Origin: Talpa occidentalis
Lineage: Eukaryota > Chordata > Mammalia > Eulipotyphla > Talpidae
DNA length: 64,000 nucleotides
Direction: 5' to 3'
Assembly (NCBI RefSeq): GCF_014898055.3
Contig: NW_023600993.1
Span: 17,946,850 to 18,010,849 of the forward strand
In this document: positions 22,336-33,500 of the stretch, piece after piece
How positions within the stretch are numbered: the stretch's first letter is position 1
How the letters are laid out: each line of letters opens with the position of its first letter
Program-made: the position numbers and the translations under genes
Notes under the pieces: model-generated
The model's input: the letters and a program-made list of their open reading frames with translations, nothing else
Told to the model about the DNA's origin: nothing
Databases searched by the model: none

Positions 22336-24915
22336 TTTCTTGTGTATATGCAGAATTTCCTCTTTTTCCTCTTTGTGAGAAAGTTTATTATTACTTTAAT
22401 AATAACATTAATATTAAAACTTTATTACTTTCATAAGGTTTTGTGTTTGTTTCTGCCATTTTCCTTGGCATATTGCTAAACTAGGATTAGCTTTAAATTA
22501 AATTCTGTGTGCGTGTGTGTCAGTGTGTGTATTGTGTAGTTAGCATGTACTTGGAGCTCAAACTTAAAGTGTCAGCTGGGCTGTTGTGGTGAATTTAAAC
22601 AATTGAAAAAAATTTCCCTTTAAGTATTGCCAAGGATGAGGCAGACACGTTTACTTTGTTCTCTTTGCTTATTGCTTACTTACCATTTCAATGAAGGAGG
22701 TAGTTAAAATTTCAACTTGAATAGCCCTGGAGTTTTTCTCTTGTGTTAATCCCTATGTTTGTGAAGCAAGAGTTCCTTTCCATTTAAGTCATTGCTTCAA
22801 TTTAAGTATTTATTACCTTTTTCTGAGACTGCTTTAATAACTACTTTATTTCTTGGTCTCCACACCTTTCCCCTTCACTCTTGTTTTTGCATTGCTATCA
22901 GAATGACCTTTCTAAAAATTAAAATGGGGAATATGATTACCATAGAGAAGAAACACTTGGCAAGCAAGGAACTTTACAAACGGTGTGGGCTGTAGCTGAG
23001 TTGCACCTCATCTGCAACAGAATCTCCAGCACTTCCCCCACCCTGTGTCTTTTATACTTAAGCCACACTCGATTTTTCATCACTTTCTGAATAGACTGAG
23101 ACTAGGGTGAGGCAAATGAGGCATCAAGAGTAGAAAATTAGGAAGATGCTCACTCTCAGGCTGGTTCAAGTGCTGTGCTGTTTCTGCCTAATGACCACCT
23201 ATGTAATTATCAAAGCAAAGCTCCTATGTCACCTGTTCATCTTCCTGTAGATTGTGCTAAATATCAGATTCCATGAGAACAGGTACAATGTCAACTCAGT
23301 TGTGCATTGATAGTGTCTAGAGCAGTATCCAGCGCACAGTAGGTGCTCAAGCAATACTAATATTTGGTGAATGAATGAGGGAATGAATGAGTACTTTTCT
23401 GAGTTTCTCGATGGCAGAGAATAAGTCATATTCTTCTCTTCCCTGACATAATTCATTCATACTACAGCCTTAAAAATGTTTGCTTTTTAGTTGAATAAAA
23501 GGAAGGACGGTCTGTTCAATTCTCTCTAGGCCTGGAAAGTGACCCTTGCTCCTATTGCTCACACATTGCTGCCTTGTCCACAACTCCTTCCTCCTGATGT
23601 TTTATGGCAGGGTGTGGTGCAGCTGGGCTGAGACTATGGGAGCTGGCTGGCCATCAATCACCTGAAAGAGTCTAATTACACATGAACTCGTTAGCTCCAT
23701 TCCCAGACACTCTGATTCCCTTTTTCTGACCAAAATGAAAGAACCTGCCTTTTTTTTTTTTTACAACCCCCCTAGGTGGTTCTGGTAATCAGTCAAGTTT
23801 GGGGACCGAGACACCAATATATTAATTTTAATTTTCTAGATATTCACATGAATTTTAAAGAATAATGATTGCCATAAAGATTTCAGAGTCCTGAATGTTT
23901 TAAAAATACCTACACATCTGTGAATGTTTCTTTAATGAGCCACAAGACATCCTGAGAATATGGAGTAGGAGGAGAAAACACAGCCACAAATACAATATTT
24001 GTATAGTTCAAAATTTACCTCTATTTATTATCTGTCTTCTGGCGATTCTAATGCCATCCCAGATGACACTATTATAAGTGGCTGGACTCGAGGGTGTTGA
24101 CCAGTAAAGGAAGCAAAAAGGAGGAAAGAAAATATCAGACTTAAAATAGTTTCAGTCTCTGCAGAGAACAACTTCCTCATCAGAGAATGAATTCCATAAA
24201 TAATTGAGATAACTGGTGGGACATTTTAAATAGCTGAAAGAAAAACATATACATTCAATGTGAACCTCAAGCTGTTCCTTTATCCTTCAGTAACGTTCAG
24301 ATCTGAGAATCACATTGCAGGCATTTGGAAATAATGGATGTCATGGAGGCGTTATGTTCAAAGACATTAAAAATAATCCACTCCGTTGGAAATAAACACC
24401 TAACCTAAGCCATTAGGAATTCTCACCGAGAGACAGAAATAGCTTCTGTAGTCCGCATTGCTCTTTAATTTCTATTTCTACCATTTCATTATTCATCATT
24501 TCTGTGCAGTTCCCTTCGTCTATTTATTTAAAATGTGATTCCAGACAACAGGCAACAGTCCCAGTGTTCCCTGTCTTGCACAGCCCTTTCCGCTCTGAGA
24601 AACAGAAATTATATAACTTGTTTTCAATTGTGCAGACTGGAGAGGATTCACATGTTCGGTTTGGTGCGCTTCCAGGAAATAATTTTAAAGTGTTTATCTA
24701 AAGTTTATCCAGGCTTTCTTAATCTAGAAGTTAGACAGGAAACCTAGCAGAGAATAGAAAGCAACCAGGCTCTGGAGCGAGGGAAGTCTAAGTATAGCCA
24801 GATGGATTCTGAGAGGTGACACCTCTTGGTTGTCACACCTGGGAAAGCAGGGGGTCTAATCTAGGGTTTACGAGGTTTAGAAACTACACCAGTATTAATA
24901 TTGGCTATAATTTGC
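22336..24915. other. Intergenic with an L2-type tail at 23240-23400
   Basis: 'agcagtatccagcgcacagt' followed by 'ggtgctcaagcaatac' and 'tggtgaatgaatgagg' (about 23310-23385) is the L2 3' end. A GTGT-rich run lies at 22508-22535. Nothing else was recognised. Confidence 0.5.
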
Positions 24916-24919
24916 TATT

Positions 24920-25400
24920 GCTCATTATTCTGGCTATTATTGATGTGGTAAAAACTACTCCGATATGTTATGGTATAAACCACTTTATTTTGCTCATGAT
25001 TTTGTAGGGCAGGAATAGAAAGGGCTCAGCTGGGTGGCTTTTGCATGGGTTGTGGTCAGATGTTCATCTGAAGCCTTTCTTGGGCTAGATGTCCAAGCTG
25101 ATTCACTCACTCATGTGGCTGGCTGTTTGTTAGTTGTTCACTGGTTGTTTAAGCTGGATTGTAACCTGGAGCATCCACATATGGCTTCTCCAACACTGCG
25201 AGTTGGGTTGGTTAGACTCTTACAAGGGAGCTGATTTCTCACAGGGCAAGGCTCTGAAGAGAAACAGGCAGTACACTTATGGACTTTTTTTCAGCCTAGC
25301 CTTAGAGATCACTTCCACTGTATTCAAACTGATCAAAGTACTCACAAATCCATTTAGACTCAATGGGCAAAGACATATACTCCATCAACATAAGATACCA
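24920..25400. repeat. Old interspersed repeat, family not assigned
   Basis: 'gctcatgattttgtagggca', 'gggctcagctgggtggcttt', 'tatggcttctccaacactgc' and 'gggagctgatttctcacagg' follow a pattern I know from a common ancient mammalian repeat. I cannot name it from memory with confidence. Confidence 0.45.
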
Positions 25401-25439
25401 TTTCTTAGTGGGAGTAGTAGGAAGGAATTTGTGTGAAAT

Positions 25440-26850
25440 AACGATAGACCACTACATACCTATTTAAATGATTAAAATCCAGAATACTAACAAAACCAAA
25501 TGTTGCTGAGGACATGGAACAACAGACACTGTTGTTTATTGTGGGTGGGAATGCAAAATGGTCCAGCCACTTTGGAAGACAGTTTGGTGGTTTCTTAAAA
25601 AAACTAAATAAACTCTTGCCATACGATGTAATTGTATTCCTTGGGATTTCTGCAAAGGAGTTGAAAGCTTGTGTTCACACACAAACCAACCAACAGATAG
25701 GTGTTTGTCGTGAGCTGGGAAGCTGACCACCTTGGCTTCCTCAGGGTAGGTGTCCTCAATAAAGCTCTGACCATAAACGGTGTCTTTCAATGTGCTTTAT
25801 TCACACAAGTCGTATACAATCAAACACCATGCCTAGCACTACCCTATCGCTGTGTTTTTCGAGCCATCACTTATTGCAAGGTCACTTTTAGTCGCTAGGG
25901 AAGAGTCGTCCGTGCCCGGCAGCTTGTGTTCAATCTTTTGAACTCCGCTGCTGGAATTCGGTCTCCGCTCTGCAGGGACTCCTGGTGGCTGCAGCCCGTG
26001 ATCAATGTTTCTGGTATTCTCCGGTGGATCTCGAAGGGACAAGGCGGCTCTTAGTCGTGCAGTATAATGGGCTGACCTTGAGCTCACCTTGAAGCCCAAG
26101 TGATTTGCCATCGCTCAGTTTATATACTTTTCCTAAGCTAGGTTATATAATTTATTTTTCTCAACATATTTCCCATATTTATATCCAATAATATATGTGT
26201 ATGAATATTTACGTCTTACTTTCACCAAAATATTTTCTTTACTGCAAATTAATTATCAAAACAAAAATATTTACTTTCACTTATCCCCAGACGGCTGGTG
26301 TCCGATATCTTCGGACAGCTGGTGTCCAATAAGAATGTATGTTTTATTACATCATTATCTACTAGTGTCTGCTGTGTGTAGTCTGTCTGTGAAAAGCTGG
26401 TATCCGATAGGGATGCAAGTGACGTTTATAGTTTACATGCTCCCTGCATGTTTATATGAACTTTATTCATAATTGACAAAGAAAGCTTAGAGGTGACCAA
26501 ACTGTCCTTCAGTAGGTGAATGGATAAATAAACTGTGGTACCTCTAGGCAATGGAATATTGTTCAGTGCTAAAAAGAAACAAGCTATTAGGTCATGAAAA
26601 AACATGGAAGAAGCTCCAATCATATTCCTAAGTGAAAGAAGCCAATCTGAAAGGCTACTACTCCATGATTTCATCTTGATGTCAATGTAGGTTCAGCAAT
26701 TGTAACAAATACACTACTCTGGAGGGACATGTTGATGATGGGGGAAGCTATGCATGTGTATTCGTGTGGGTAGAAGGTATGTGGGAAATCTCTGTACCTT
26801 ATGTTCAATTTTGCTATAATCTAAAACTACTCTAAAAAAGAGAGCCTATT
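25440..26850 (+). mobile_element. Old L1 LINE 3' part, split by a solo LTR
   Basis: Left part (25440-25695): 'gaggacatggaacaacagac', 'gtgggtgggaatgcaaaatg', 'gaaagcttgtgttcacacac'. Right part (26406-26850): 'gtttatatgaactttattca', 'gtgaatggataaataaactg', 'gcaatggaatattgttcagt'. Together these are the standard order of the L1 ORF2 end and 3'UTR. The gap is filled by the element at 25702-26405. Full of stops. Confidence 0.85.
25702..26405 (-). mobile_element. Solo LTR of an endogenous retrovirus (704 bp) inserted in L1
   Basis: The 6-bp direct repeat 'gatagg' flanks the insert at 25696-25701 and 26406-26411, and L1 sequence resumes beyond it. On the minus strand the insert has a TATA box ('gtatataaactgagc', about 26117-26133), an AATAAA ('gtgtgaataaagcac', about 25800) and ends in ...CGACAAACA. 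The 5' end reads GGATACC, so the usual TG is mutated or the edge is off by a few bases. A motif like 'cagctggtgtccgata' occurs three times near the U3 end. No viral genes remain. Confidence 0.75.
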
Positions 26851-27094
26851 ACAAAAATGAATGGTGTGCTCTATGTACATATGATTACAAAGGCTACCTG
26901 ATGAAGTGTTAGGATAAGCAGGTTCTGTAACAGAAATGAATAGAAAGAGTTGGCAAGATAAGCAGTGCTTGATTGGTAGTTGTTTTCCATACTTTTGCTT
27001 TAAAAATGTCATGCAGTTAAAGCCCTTTTTTGGTAGATAAAAACCCAAACCCAAACCAAACCAAACCACAACAAGCCGGGTTAAGGCTGTCAAA

Positions 27095-27268
27095 TAAAGC
27101 ACTGGTTGCCCAGTTAAATTTGAATTTCAGATGAGCACTTGCTATTTTTTAGTATTTGTTCCTTGCGATATTTGAGACCTACTTATATGAAGTTTTTTTC
27201 TTTGCTTTTCTGAATTCAAATTTAACTAAGGCATCTTGTATTTTTATTTGCTAAGTCTGGCAACCTTA
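27095..27268. mobile_element. Palindromic MITE-like element, copy 2
   Basis: 'gttgcccagttaaatttgaa' and 'tttcagatgagc' on the left mirror 'gaattcaaatttaactaagg' and 'gctaagtctggcaac' on the right. The arms and the middle ('tttttagtatttgttcc') resemble copy 1 at 11305-11457. No coding capacity. Confidence 0.65.
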
Positions 27269-27297
27269 GCTCAAATTCCTATGGAAGCTTAACCCTT

Positions 27298-27477
27298 TCT
27301 TCTTCTTCTTCTTCTTCTTCTTCTTCTTCTTCTTCTTCTTCTCTTCTTCTTCTTCTTCTTCTTCTTCTCTCTTCCTCTTCCTCTTCCTCTTCTTCCTCTT
27401 CCTCTTCTTCTTCTTCCTCTTCCTCTTCTTCCTCTTCCTCTTCTTCCTCTTCCTCTTCTTCTTCTTCTTCCTCTTCT

Positions 27478-27509
<32 letters not shown>

Positions 27510-27523
27510 TTCTTCTTCTTCTT
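27298..27523. repeat. CTT/TTC microsatellite, about 225 bp
   Basis: A long run of 'ttc' units broken by 'ctcttcctcttcc' variants. It lies between the left target duplication and the body of the SINE to its right, so it is the expanded 3' tail of that SINE. Confidence 0.98.
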
Positions 27524-27832
27524 TTTTAAAAGGATTATCCCTTTATTTTAAGATTTTTATTTTATTTATTTTTGCATAGAACTGAGGTATAGGCCAAAGG
27601 TGCGAGTGGTGAGAGGATTCACCAGAGACAGAGTGGGGAGCAGAACAGGTGGATCTACTGAAAGACACTGCTGAAGGGAGCAGCGGGTCAAGGCAGGAGA
27701 GGTCTGCTGCGCCATGTAGGCCAGCTCTCTGGTGGGGATTGAACTCAGACTGCTTTGTCAGACTGCTTTGCGGTGGGAGGGGCTTCGTGGTAGTAGCACT
27801 GAGACTTAACCCATAGGCCATCAGGGAGGCCC
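27305..27832 (-). repeat. tRNA-derived SINE (subfamily Y) with microsatellite tail
   Basis: The SINE body is 27540-27832, minus strand: 'tttgcatagaactgaggtat', 'ggcaggagaggtctgctgcg', and head 'ggccatcagggaggcc'. The direct repeat 'taaccctttcttctt' lies at 27290-27304 and 27833-27847, so the insertion includes the whole CTT array as its tail. The usual A-tail has been replaced by GAA-type repeats on the SINE strand. Confidence 0.93.
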
Positions 27833-27847
27833 TAACCCTTTCTTCTT

Positions 27848-29880
27848 AAAATTATTTGCCTTTTAATTCACAGTGCCTGGTATGTAATAGGAGCTAAACA
27901 AATAATTTAGGCCTCTGCGATAAATCTGAAATGAACTAAAGATCACAGGAAATATTAAACCAATGAAAGATAAAAATTATGCATTCTTTCAGCCATGATA
28001 AATAATTTGCCACAATGAAAGGTGCTTAGAGTTTTGATTTGTCAACATTTTGATATTCTGGTCAGTTCAGATGATCTTTAAAAAGTGGACTAATAATGCT
28101 AATAATTATAATGCTTATATAATTCAATATTAACTGAGAATAGAGGATTACACAAACATTCGTTTTATAGATGATGGAAACTTAATCCTTTCACTGTCTC
28201 CAATTTAAATATTGAACGCATTTTAAAAAAAGGAAATCTTTAAACATATGGCCCTTGATTTTTTGCCTTCTGAAGCAGAATGAATGATGAATCAGGTGAA
28301 TTGGCTGACTCTAGATTATAAAGTTCGTAACATTTTCCTTGTCCTGTCTCTTGTCTGTTCTTATACTTTCGAGGCCAGTGTCATCACTTGAAATGGAGAC
28401 ACCCCTTAGGATCTAAAACTTGGTATTTCCCCCTTAACCATGATCTATTTCCACTCTCCTCACGTCCTCACTTCTGCTGGCTTTTCTTGGCATCCTCATT
28501 GTGGCTTCTTCACCTTTGATCCTTTCCTCTTTATTAGCTCACAACCTTTCCAACCACAGCATTGAGTGCACTTATAGGTTATAAAGCAAGACTTACTTTC
28601 ATTACTCACTGACCCTTTTAACCCTTTCAGAGGGGTCGTCCTTCTTCTGTCAGGGGGTCAAGGGGTAAAGGTCAACAACTCTTCTATTCATTGTTAGATA
28701 AGAGAAAGCCCTCAGTTACAAAACAATCTTGATTCAGAAATGAACATATCTAATCTCAGATATGAACTCAGTCAGTTTTCATTCAGCTGTAGGTGGTGCA
28801 TTTGCCTTTGGGGTAGGAGTTATGATCAACTTCTCTTTCTGTTGCTTACCTTCTTCTTGACTTGCCAGCTGCTGTTCCTAAATCCACCAGAACTGAAGGA
28901 GACTGGAAAGGAGAAATAAGGGAACAGGAACATTCATATAGGCATGGCCATGAGATGTTTCATGCTTTCCGGGGTGGGTGGTGGGGTAGAAGTTTAAATA
29001 TGGCCTTTTTTCTTGTGGGAAACTCTGTAGGTTCTTCGTAAATCCCATTCTAGGTACCTGTGTTTACTTATGACATGAATGGTGATTTTTGGACTTGTCT
29101 TGACTTCTACCTCCACAGAGCATTCTCCAGTCCAGTAGTGTTGAACTTCCCTGGCCTGCAAAGTCATCCTCTAGGGCAAGATCCCTCTTATAAATGGGCC
29201 TAGGCTTATGTTCCTGCTTTAGTTTCCATATCTGGTACCTGCATTCGTGTATCTTTAATCAGAGGAAAGTTCAATCACTACCAGTTATGACTTCTACTCT
29301 GTAGCTACAGGATGTCTTATTTTCGAGGCAGAATCTGAAGCCCATGCCCTGTATCTTTAACTTGCCGAGAACCTTTGTCCTATTCTCTGAGTGATGTCCT
29401 GGAAGCCCTTCTCACTGGCACTTAGGATGAAAGGAAGTTACCTCTTATACTTTCCCCTCTAAGAATGTCAGTATTACTCACAGCAGAGTTTTTTCCAAAC
29501 ACCCACACATTTTCAAATTTCCACCCTTTTGAACTTTTTGTATTCTAAGTCTGAACAAGGATCCCCAAGAGTTGAATAACTGATTCTTCAGTCTTTTCTT
29601 TAAAAAATTGTATTTAGTTGGTCTGTCTTACACATTACCTTTGGCATCTGACATCACTCATAGTTTAGGGGCTCGCTCTAAACTTCTAATTTAACATCTG
29701 GTTTCATGTGTTTCTTCTTGCCATGATGGTTTGAAATCAGAGTCATCTCTGAATCACCTTCTTCCTTAACTCCCACATACAATTAGTGAATACTTTCTCT
29801 CGAACTTCTCAAACTCTCCATTCCCCTCAAGCTGCCAACACTCTACTTCAGGCTTTCACCCCTCTCTTCTAGCATATCAG
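27848..29880. other. Intergenic, weak L2-like traces
   Basis: 'cagtgcctggtatgtaatag' (about 27872) is an L2/MIR-type tail. The stretch 29740-29880 has an L2-like, C-rich feel ('caagctgccaacactctact') but I cannot prove it. No gene is supported. Confidence 0.4.
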
Positions 29881-29884
29881 CTAA

Positions 29885-30045
29885 GGGAGAGCTGGCAGGA
29901 TGGTCTGGTGAGTGTTTGTATTTTAGTAGGTTAACTGGAATGGAATTTCAACTCTGTTACTTAGCTGAGTAATCTGGTTAAAGGTACTTATTTTCTCTAA
30001 TCCTCAGTTTTCTCATCTGAGAACTAAGATATTAAAACTAAGCCC
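29885..30045 (+). repeat. MIR, interrupted
   Basis: 'ctggaatggaatttcaactc', 'ttacttagctgagtaatctg' and 'tcctcagttttctcatctg' follow MIR. The 3' end may resume at about 30412-30480 ('ggctcagtaaatggtaa'), with the LTR-like unit between. Confidence 0.65.
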
Positions 30046-30069
30046 CTACTCCTTGCCCTGAAGGCAAGT

Positions 30070-30411
30070 TGGGGAGGTGTGAACAGATAAAGGGAATGAT
30101 AAGGTTGCTATGGAAACCAGGCCCTAAGCCTCATCACCTTGACTCTGACCAGCAGAGATCCAGGAATGTGGAAGCAGAGTCATGACACATTCTGTGTCAA
30201 AGGTCAACGCCTGAGACCAGACATCTCAGCTGACTACTGGCAAAAAAAGCAAATGGCCACCTTGAGGAAGAAAACCCATCAAACACATATAAAAAGAGCC
30301 TCAAGACCCTCCCCAGTGCAAACGACCACTCCCATCTTGCTGGCTGCTCCTCTGACTATTGTAGTCAATAAATCTGCCTTTTCTGTTCTACCAAAAAAAA
30401 AAAAAAAAAAA
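30070..30411 (+). mobile_element. LTR-like unit ending in poly(A)
   Basis: Contains a TATA-like 'catataaaaagagcc' (about 30286-30300), then 'gtcaataaatctgcc' (about 30363) and, some 20 bp after the AATAAA, a run of about 19 A (30393-30411). This spacing is what a polyadenylated, reverse-transcribed RNA would leave. It could also be a solo LTR with an A-rich stretch. Left boundary uncertain; a TG-starting edge near 30077 is possible. Confidence 0.5.
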
Positions 30412-30689
30412 GCACTTGATAAGGATGTATGATAATACCCGTAGAGTGGCTTGAATATAATAAAGGCTCAGTAAATGGTAAGGACTACAGTTTCTAGCAC
30501 AATTGTCTTTGCATTGTCTCTAGGCTTATTTGCATTCCTTCTGTTTAACTTACACACTTCTAGGTGTGGTAGAATGTTTGCCAGCAAAGTTCCCTTTCCT
30601 GTCTCTAAGCTGGGAGTGGTCCTCTCCCACATTGGGCCCTGTTGGAGGAGTTGGACATAAGCACAACTTTTTTTCTGTGAGTTCTGCCT

Positions 30690-31560
30690 CAACCATATTC
30701 TAGGAAAAAGGGGAGGTTCCAGGTTCCTTGCCCCACCCAAAGGAGGGTAGAGCTGAGCAAGGAGGAGAAGAAGCTGGAAAGAAGACTGGAGAAGGAAGGC
30801 AGCAGGATGGAGATCAGGAAGGGGCCCTGCAGGATGAAATTGAGCAGAGAGGCATAAAGAAGCTGCACTTGCTTCTTGGTCCTGGACTGCGTGAAACAGA
30901 CCTGTGGGGAAGGTGACAATGGCAGCTTTTATCTTAATTTTGATTTTGCTCTTTTCCTCTCAGACTAATCTGACTCTTTCTGACCCTTTTCTATGGGTCC
31001 CTGCTGGAAGGTGCTTTATACTTGTGGCAGGCTTTCAGGCCTTGCTTTGGGCCAACGCTGTTTGGCTGGGCATTTACCCACGAGGGGATGGCTAACTTTG
31101 GGTGCTTGATTTGGAAACTATATTCTTTCCCTTTTCTGTATTGCACACTAATTGTATTAAAGTTCATTTCCAGGGCCTCCCTGGTAATGCAAGGGGTTAA
31201 GTCTCAGCACGATGAAGCTTTCTAAAGTCACTGCAGCACGAGTTGGATCCCGGGCCAGGGAGCTAACCCATATGGCACAGCAGACCTCTCCTATCTCGCC
31301 CACTGCTCCCCTCAGCAGTGTATTTCAGTAGATCTGCCTGTTCTTCTCCCCACTTTTTCTCTGGTGAATCCTCTAGCCCCCTACACCTCTGGCCTACACC
31401 CCAGCTCTCGTATGCATAAATAAATAAAATAAATCTTAAAAAAAATAAAGTTCCTTTCCATTAAAGGTCTATATGCTTTTGTCTTGATGTGGTGGATGGC
31501 AGAACCTATTTAGAATGGGCAGATTTGGGGGTTCTGGAGTGCCCCTCTTCTTCTCCTGTA
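30690..31560 (+). repeat. Unassigned interspersed repeat, copy B, split by a SINE
   Basis: Plus-strand partner of the element at 2567-3260. It has 'ttccaggttccttgccccac', a GA-rich stretch, then an open frame 30904-31095 with MAAFILILILLFSS and the end VWLGIYPRGDG. Relative to copy A it lacks 6 bp and 9 bp inside this frame, so the frame is kept. After the SINE (31173-31445) it continues 'ttccattaaaggtctatatg'. Family not recognised. Confidence 0.7.
31173..31445 (+). repeat. tRNA-derived SINE (subfamily Y)
   Basis: Plus-strand copy: 'ggcctccctggtaatgcaag', 'agcagacctctcctatctcg', 'taaataaataaaataaatct' tail. Target duplication 'taaagttcatttcca' (31158-31172) and 'taaagttcctttcca' (31446-31460), one mismatch. 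It interrupts repeat copy B. Confidence 0.95.
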
Positions 31561-33290
31561 ACAATTCCAGGAATACATTCTAAATTAGTACTCACATACA
31601 TGCAACTTTGTCATTGTAGCAGAAACTACAATCACTTTAGCACTTATTAATAGGAGAAGGTTTAAGATACACCCATTAGATAGAATACTATGGTATCTAC
31701 TAATGTAGAAAGATTTGCAAAATACTTGTTTAAGTGAGAAAACAAGTTTCAGAACAATGATTAAAACATAGTTTCACTTATGTAAAATAAACACCAAAAC
31801 CTACATATGTGTAGAAATACATTGAAAAGGACTGTATGAATATGCTTTGGACTAAAGTGACCTATGTTGGGGAGGGAAGTAGATGAAGATAACCATTTGG
31901 AATTCCTTCATATTTTTCTCTGTATACTTATGTATGATCTGAATCTTTTACAGAAGTGTGTCCATGTACTACACACATAATAAAGCAAACAGAACAAAAT
32001 CCAAAGCTTCCCTCAAGGAGCCCATTCAGCTGGGATGAAATTTCCCTGGATTGTTTTCACTTAAAACTTTGTGCATCCCTTATGGCTTGGGTCTAATCCC
32101 TTTCAGTTTAGAACAAAGGATATAGAACAGAAGGTCCTGTAAAATATCCATGCCCCATCCTTTTAAATACATACTTTATATACAGATATATGCAGTTTAA
32201 ATAGGAAATGGCTGTTCTCAAAAGTTTATGATGGGGAAGACAAACTATATAATACAAAATAAATGTTAATATACACAAAGGGGATTGCAGCACTGGAATT
32301 TTATGGGTCTTTGTTTTCCACGGGGTAAAGTATAGAAGCTTAACGAGGCATTCTCTCAGGGGCCTTTAGTTCAGTTATTTTAGGATTCTATGATGTTATT
32401 GTAGGCTGTTCAAGATTAAAAAAAAAGTCACTAGAGGTCATGACTGGTGTTAGACTCCAAGCCACAGAGATCCAGACAGAATTCAGCATCCCTCTGAGCC
32501 ACTTGGAAAATATTTCTGTAAATACAGAAGACACCCATGTTCTCTTTGAATGTAAGATTAAGGAAGGTGGCTGGATAACTATATTTTTATATAACCCTCA
32601 ACTTAAAAGCAGCAAGAACCCATGGAGAAGGGAAAGGAATAGGAAACCAGTCAGTGAACTCTGGAAAGCTGACATGCCATCAGGCAAATCGAGTCTCACC
32701 TCACGGTGGGCTCTCAATCCTCAGCAAAAGAGTCAAACACTGAGGGAAACAACCAGTTGCAGGGTAAATGGTGGAGAAGGCTTTTTGCCTGCTCTGTGGG
32801 ACTAAAAGCTTTTGGACAAGTGCTTGAGGGCTTGTAGATGGGAGAAATGTACAGAGGGGCTGTGCTGGGAGACATTAAAAGCATGGGGTAAACAGGTTTT
32901 CAATAAGACACTATTGTTGAAAAGTCATTCTGAGCAAACTTGCTTTTTACTTTCTGCAGCAGGGACTTCTAGGATCTGAACAAAACCAGCAAATGTAAAC
33001 ATTGAACCACAGCTCCCTCCACACACTTCATCCTCCCACCACCTTCTGGCCGTGATGTTTTATTTATTTATTATTGTTTTTTATTTTTTTGATGAGAGGA
33101 AAGTCACAGCAAATTTGACGATAATGTGCACACCTCCTGTACACATGGGAGAGACTCCGCGTGACCAAGTAACTCACCCATGTTGTGCCACGATGCTTTA
33201 ATCTGCAAGATATATCCTAAAAAAATGAAAATAATGTAACCCTTCCCTATGGTAAAGTAGCACAGATTTGAAGAGGTATCTTCAGAAGAG
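31561..33290. other. Intergenic, nothing recognised
   Basis: A 121-codon open frame at 32440-32805 (plus) starts with ATG and has mixed composition, but shows no motif or family I know and no splice or repeat context. The remainder is AT-rich, unassigned sequence. Confidence 0.45.
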
Positions 33291-33500
33291 GCAGAATAGC
33301 AAAGGAATTAACTTCTGAGGCCAGGCAGGCCTACTGTTCTTGGCCATAGGAGACCTTCCTGAGCCTCAGTTTTCTCATCTGTAAAACAGAGATAATAACG
33401 GCTACTGTCTTGTAGTATTGTCATAAGGATCGGAAGAGGCAATTCACTTCAAGTTCATACCACACCTGGAACATTGTGAATAAACTGAGTTAACAGCAGG
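33290..33500 (+). repeat. MIR relic
   Basis: 'gagcctcagttttctcatct', 'gtaaaacagagataataacg' and 'tattgtcataaggatcggaa' match the MIR core, followed by 'cacctggaacattgtgaata'. Well preserved for its age. Confidence 0.75.

Noticed and set aside
27290..27530. CTT array considered as a CRISPR-like or coding repeat
   Set aside because: It is a pure trinucleotide microsatellite without spacers, in mammalian DNA, and explained by the SINE tail.
32440..32805. 121-codon plus-strand open frame
   Set aside because: Mixed composition, but no family, no upstream promoter signal and no exon context. Kept only as a note within the intergenic entry.
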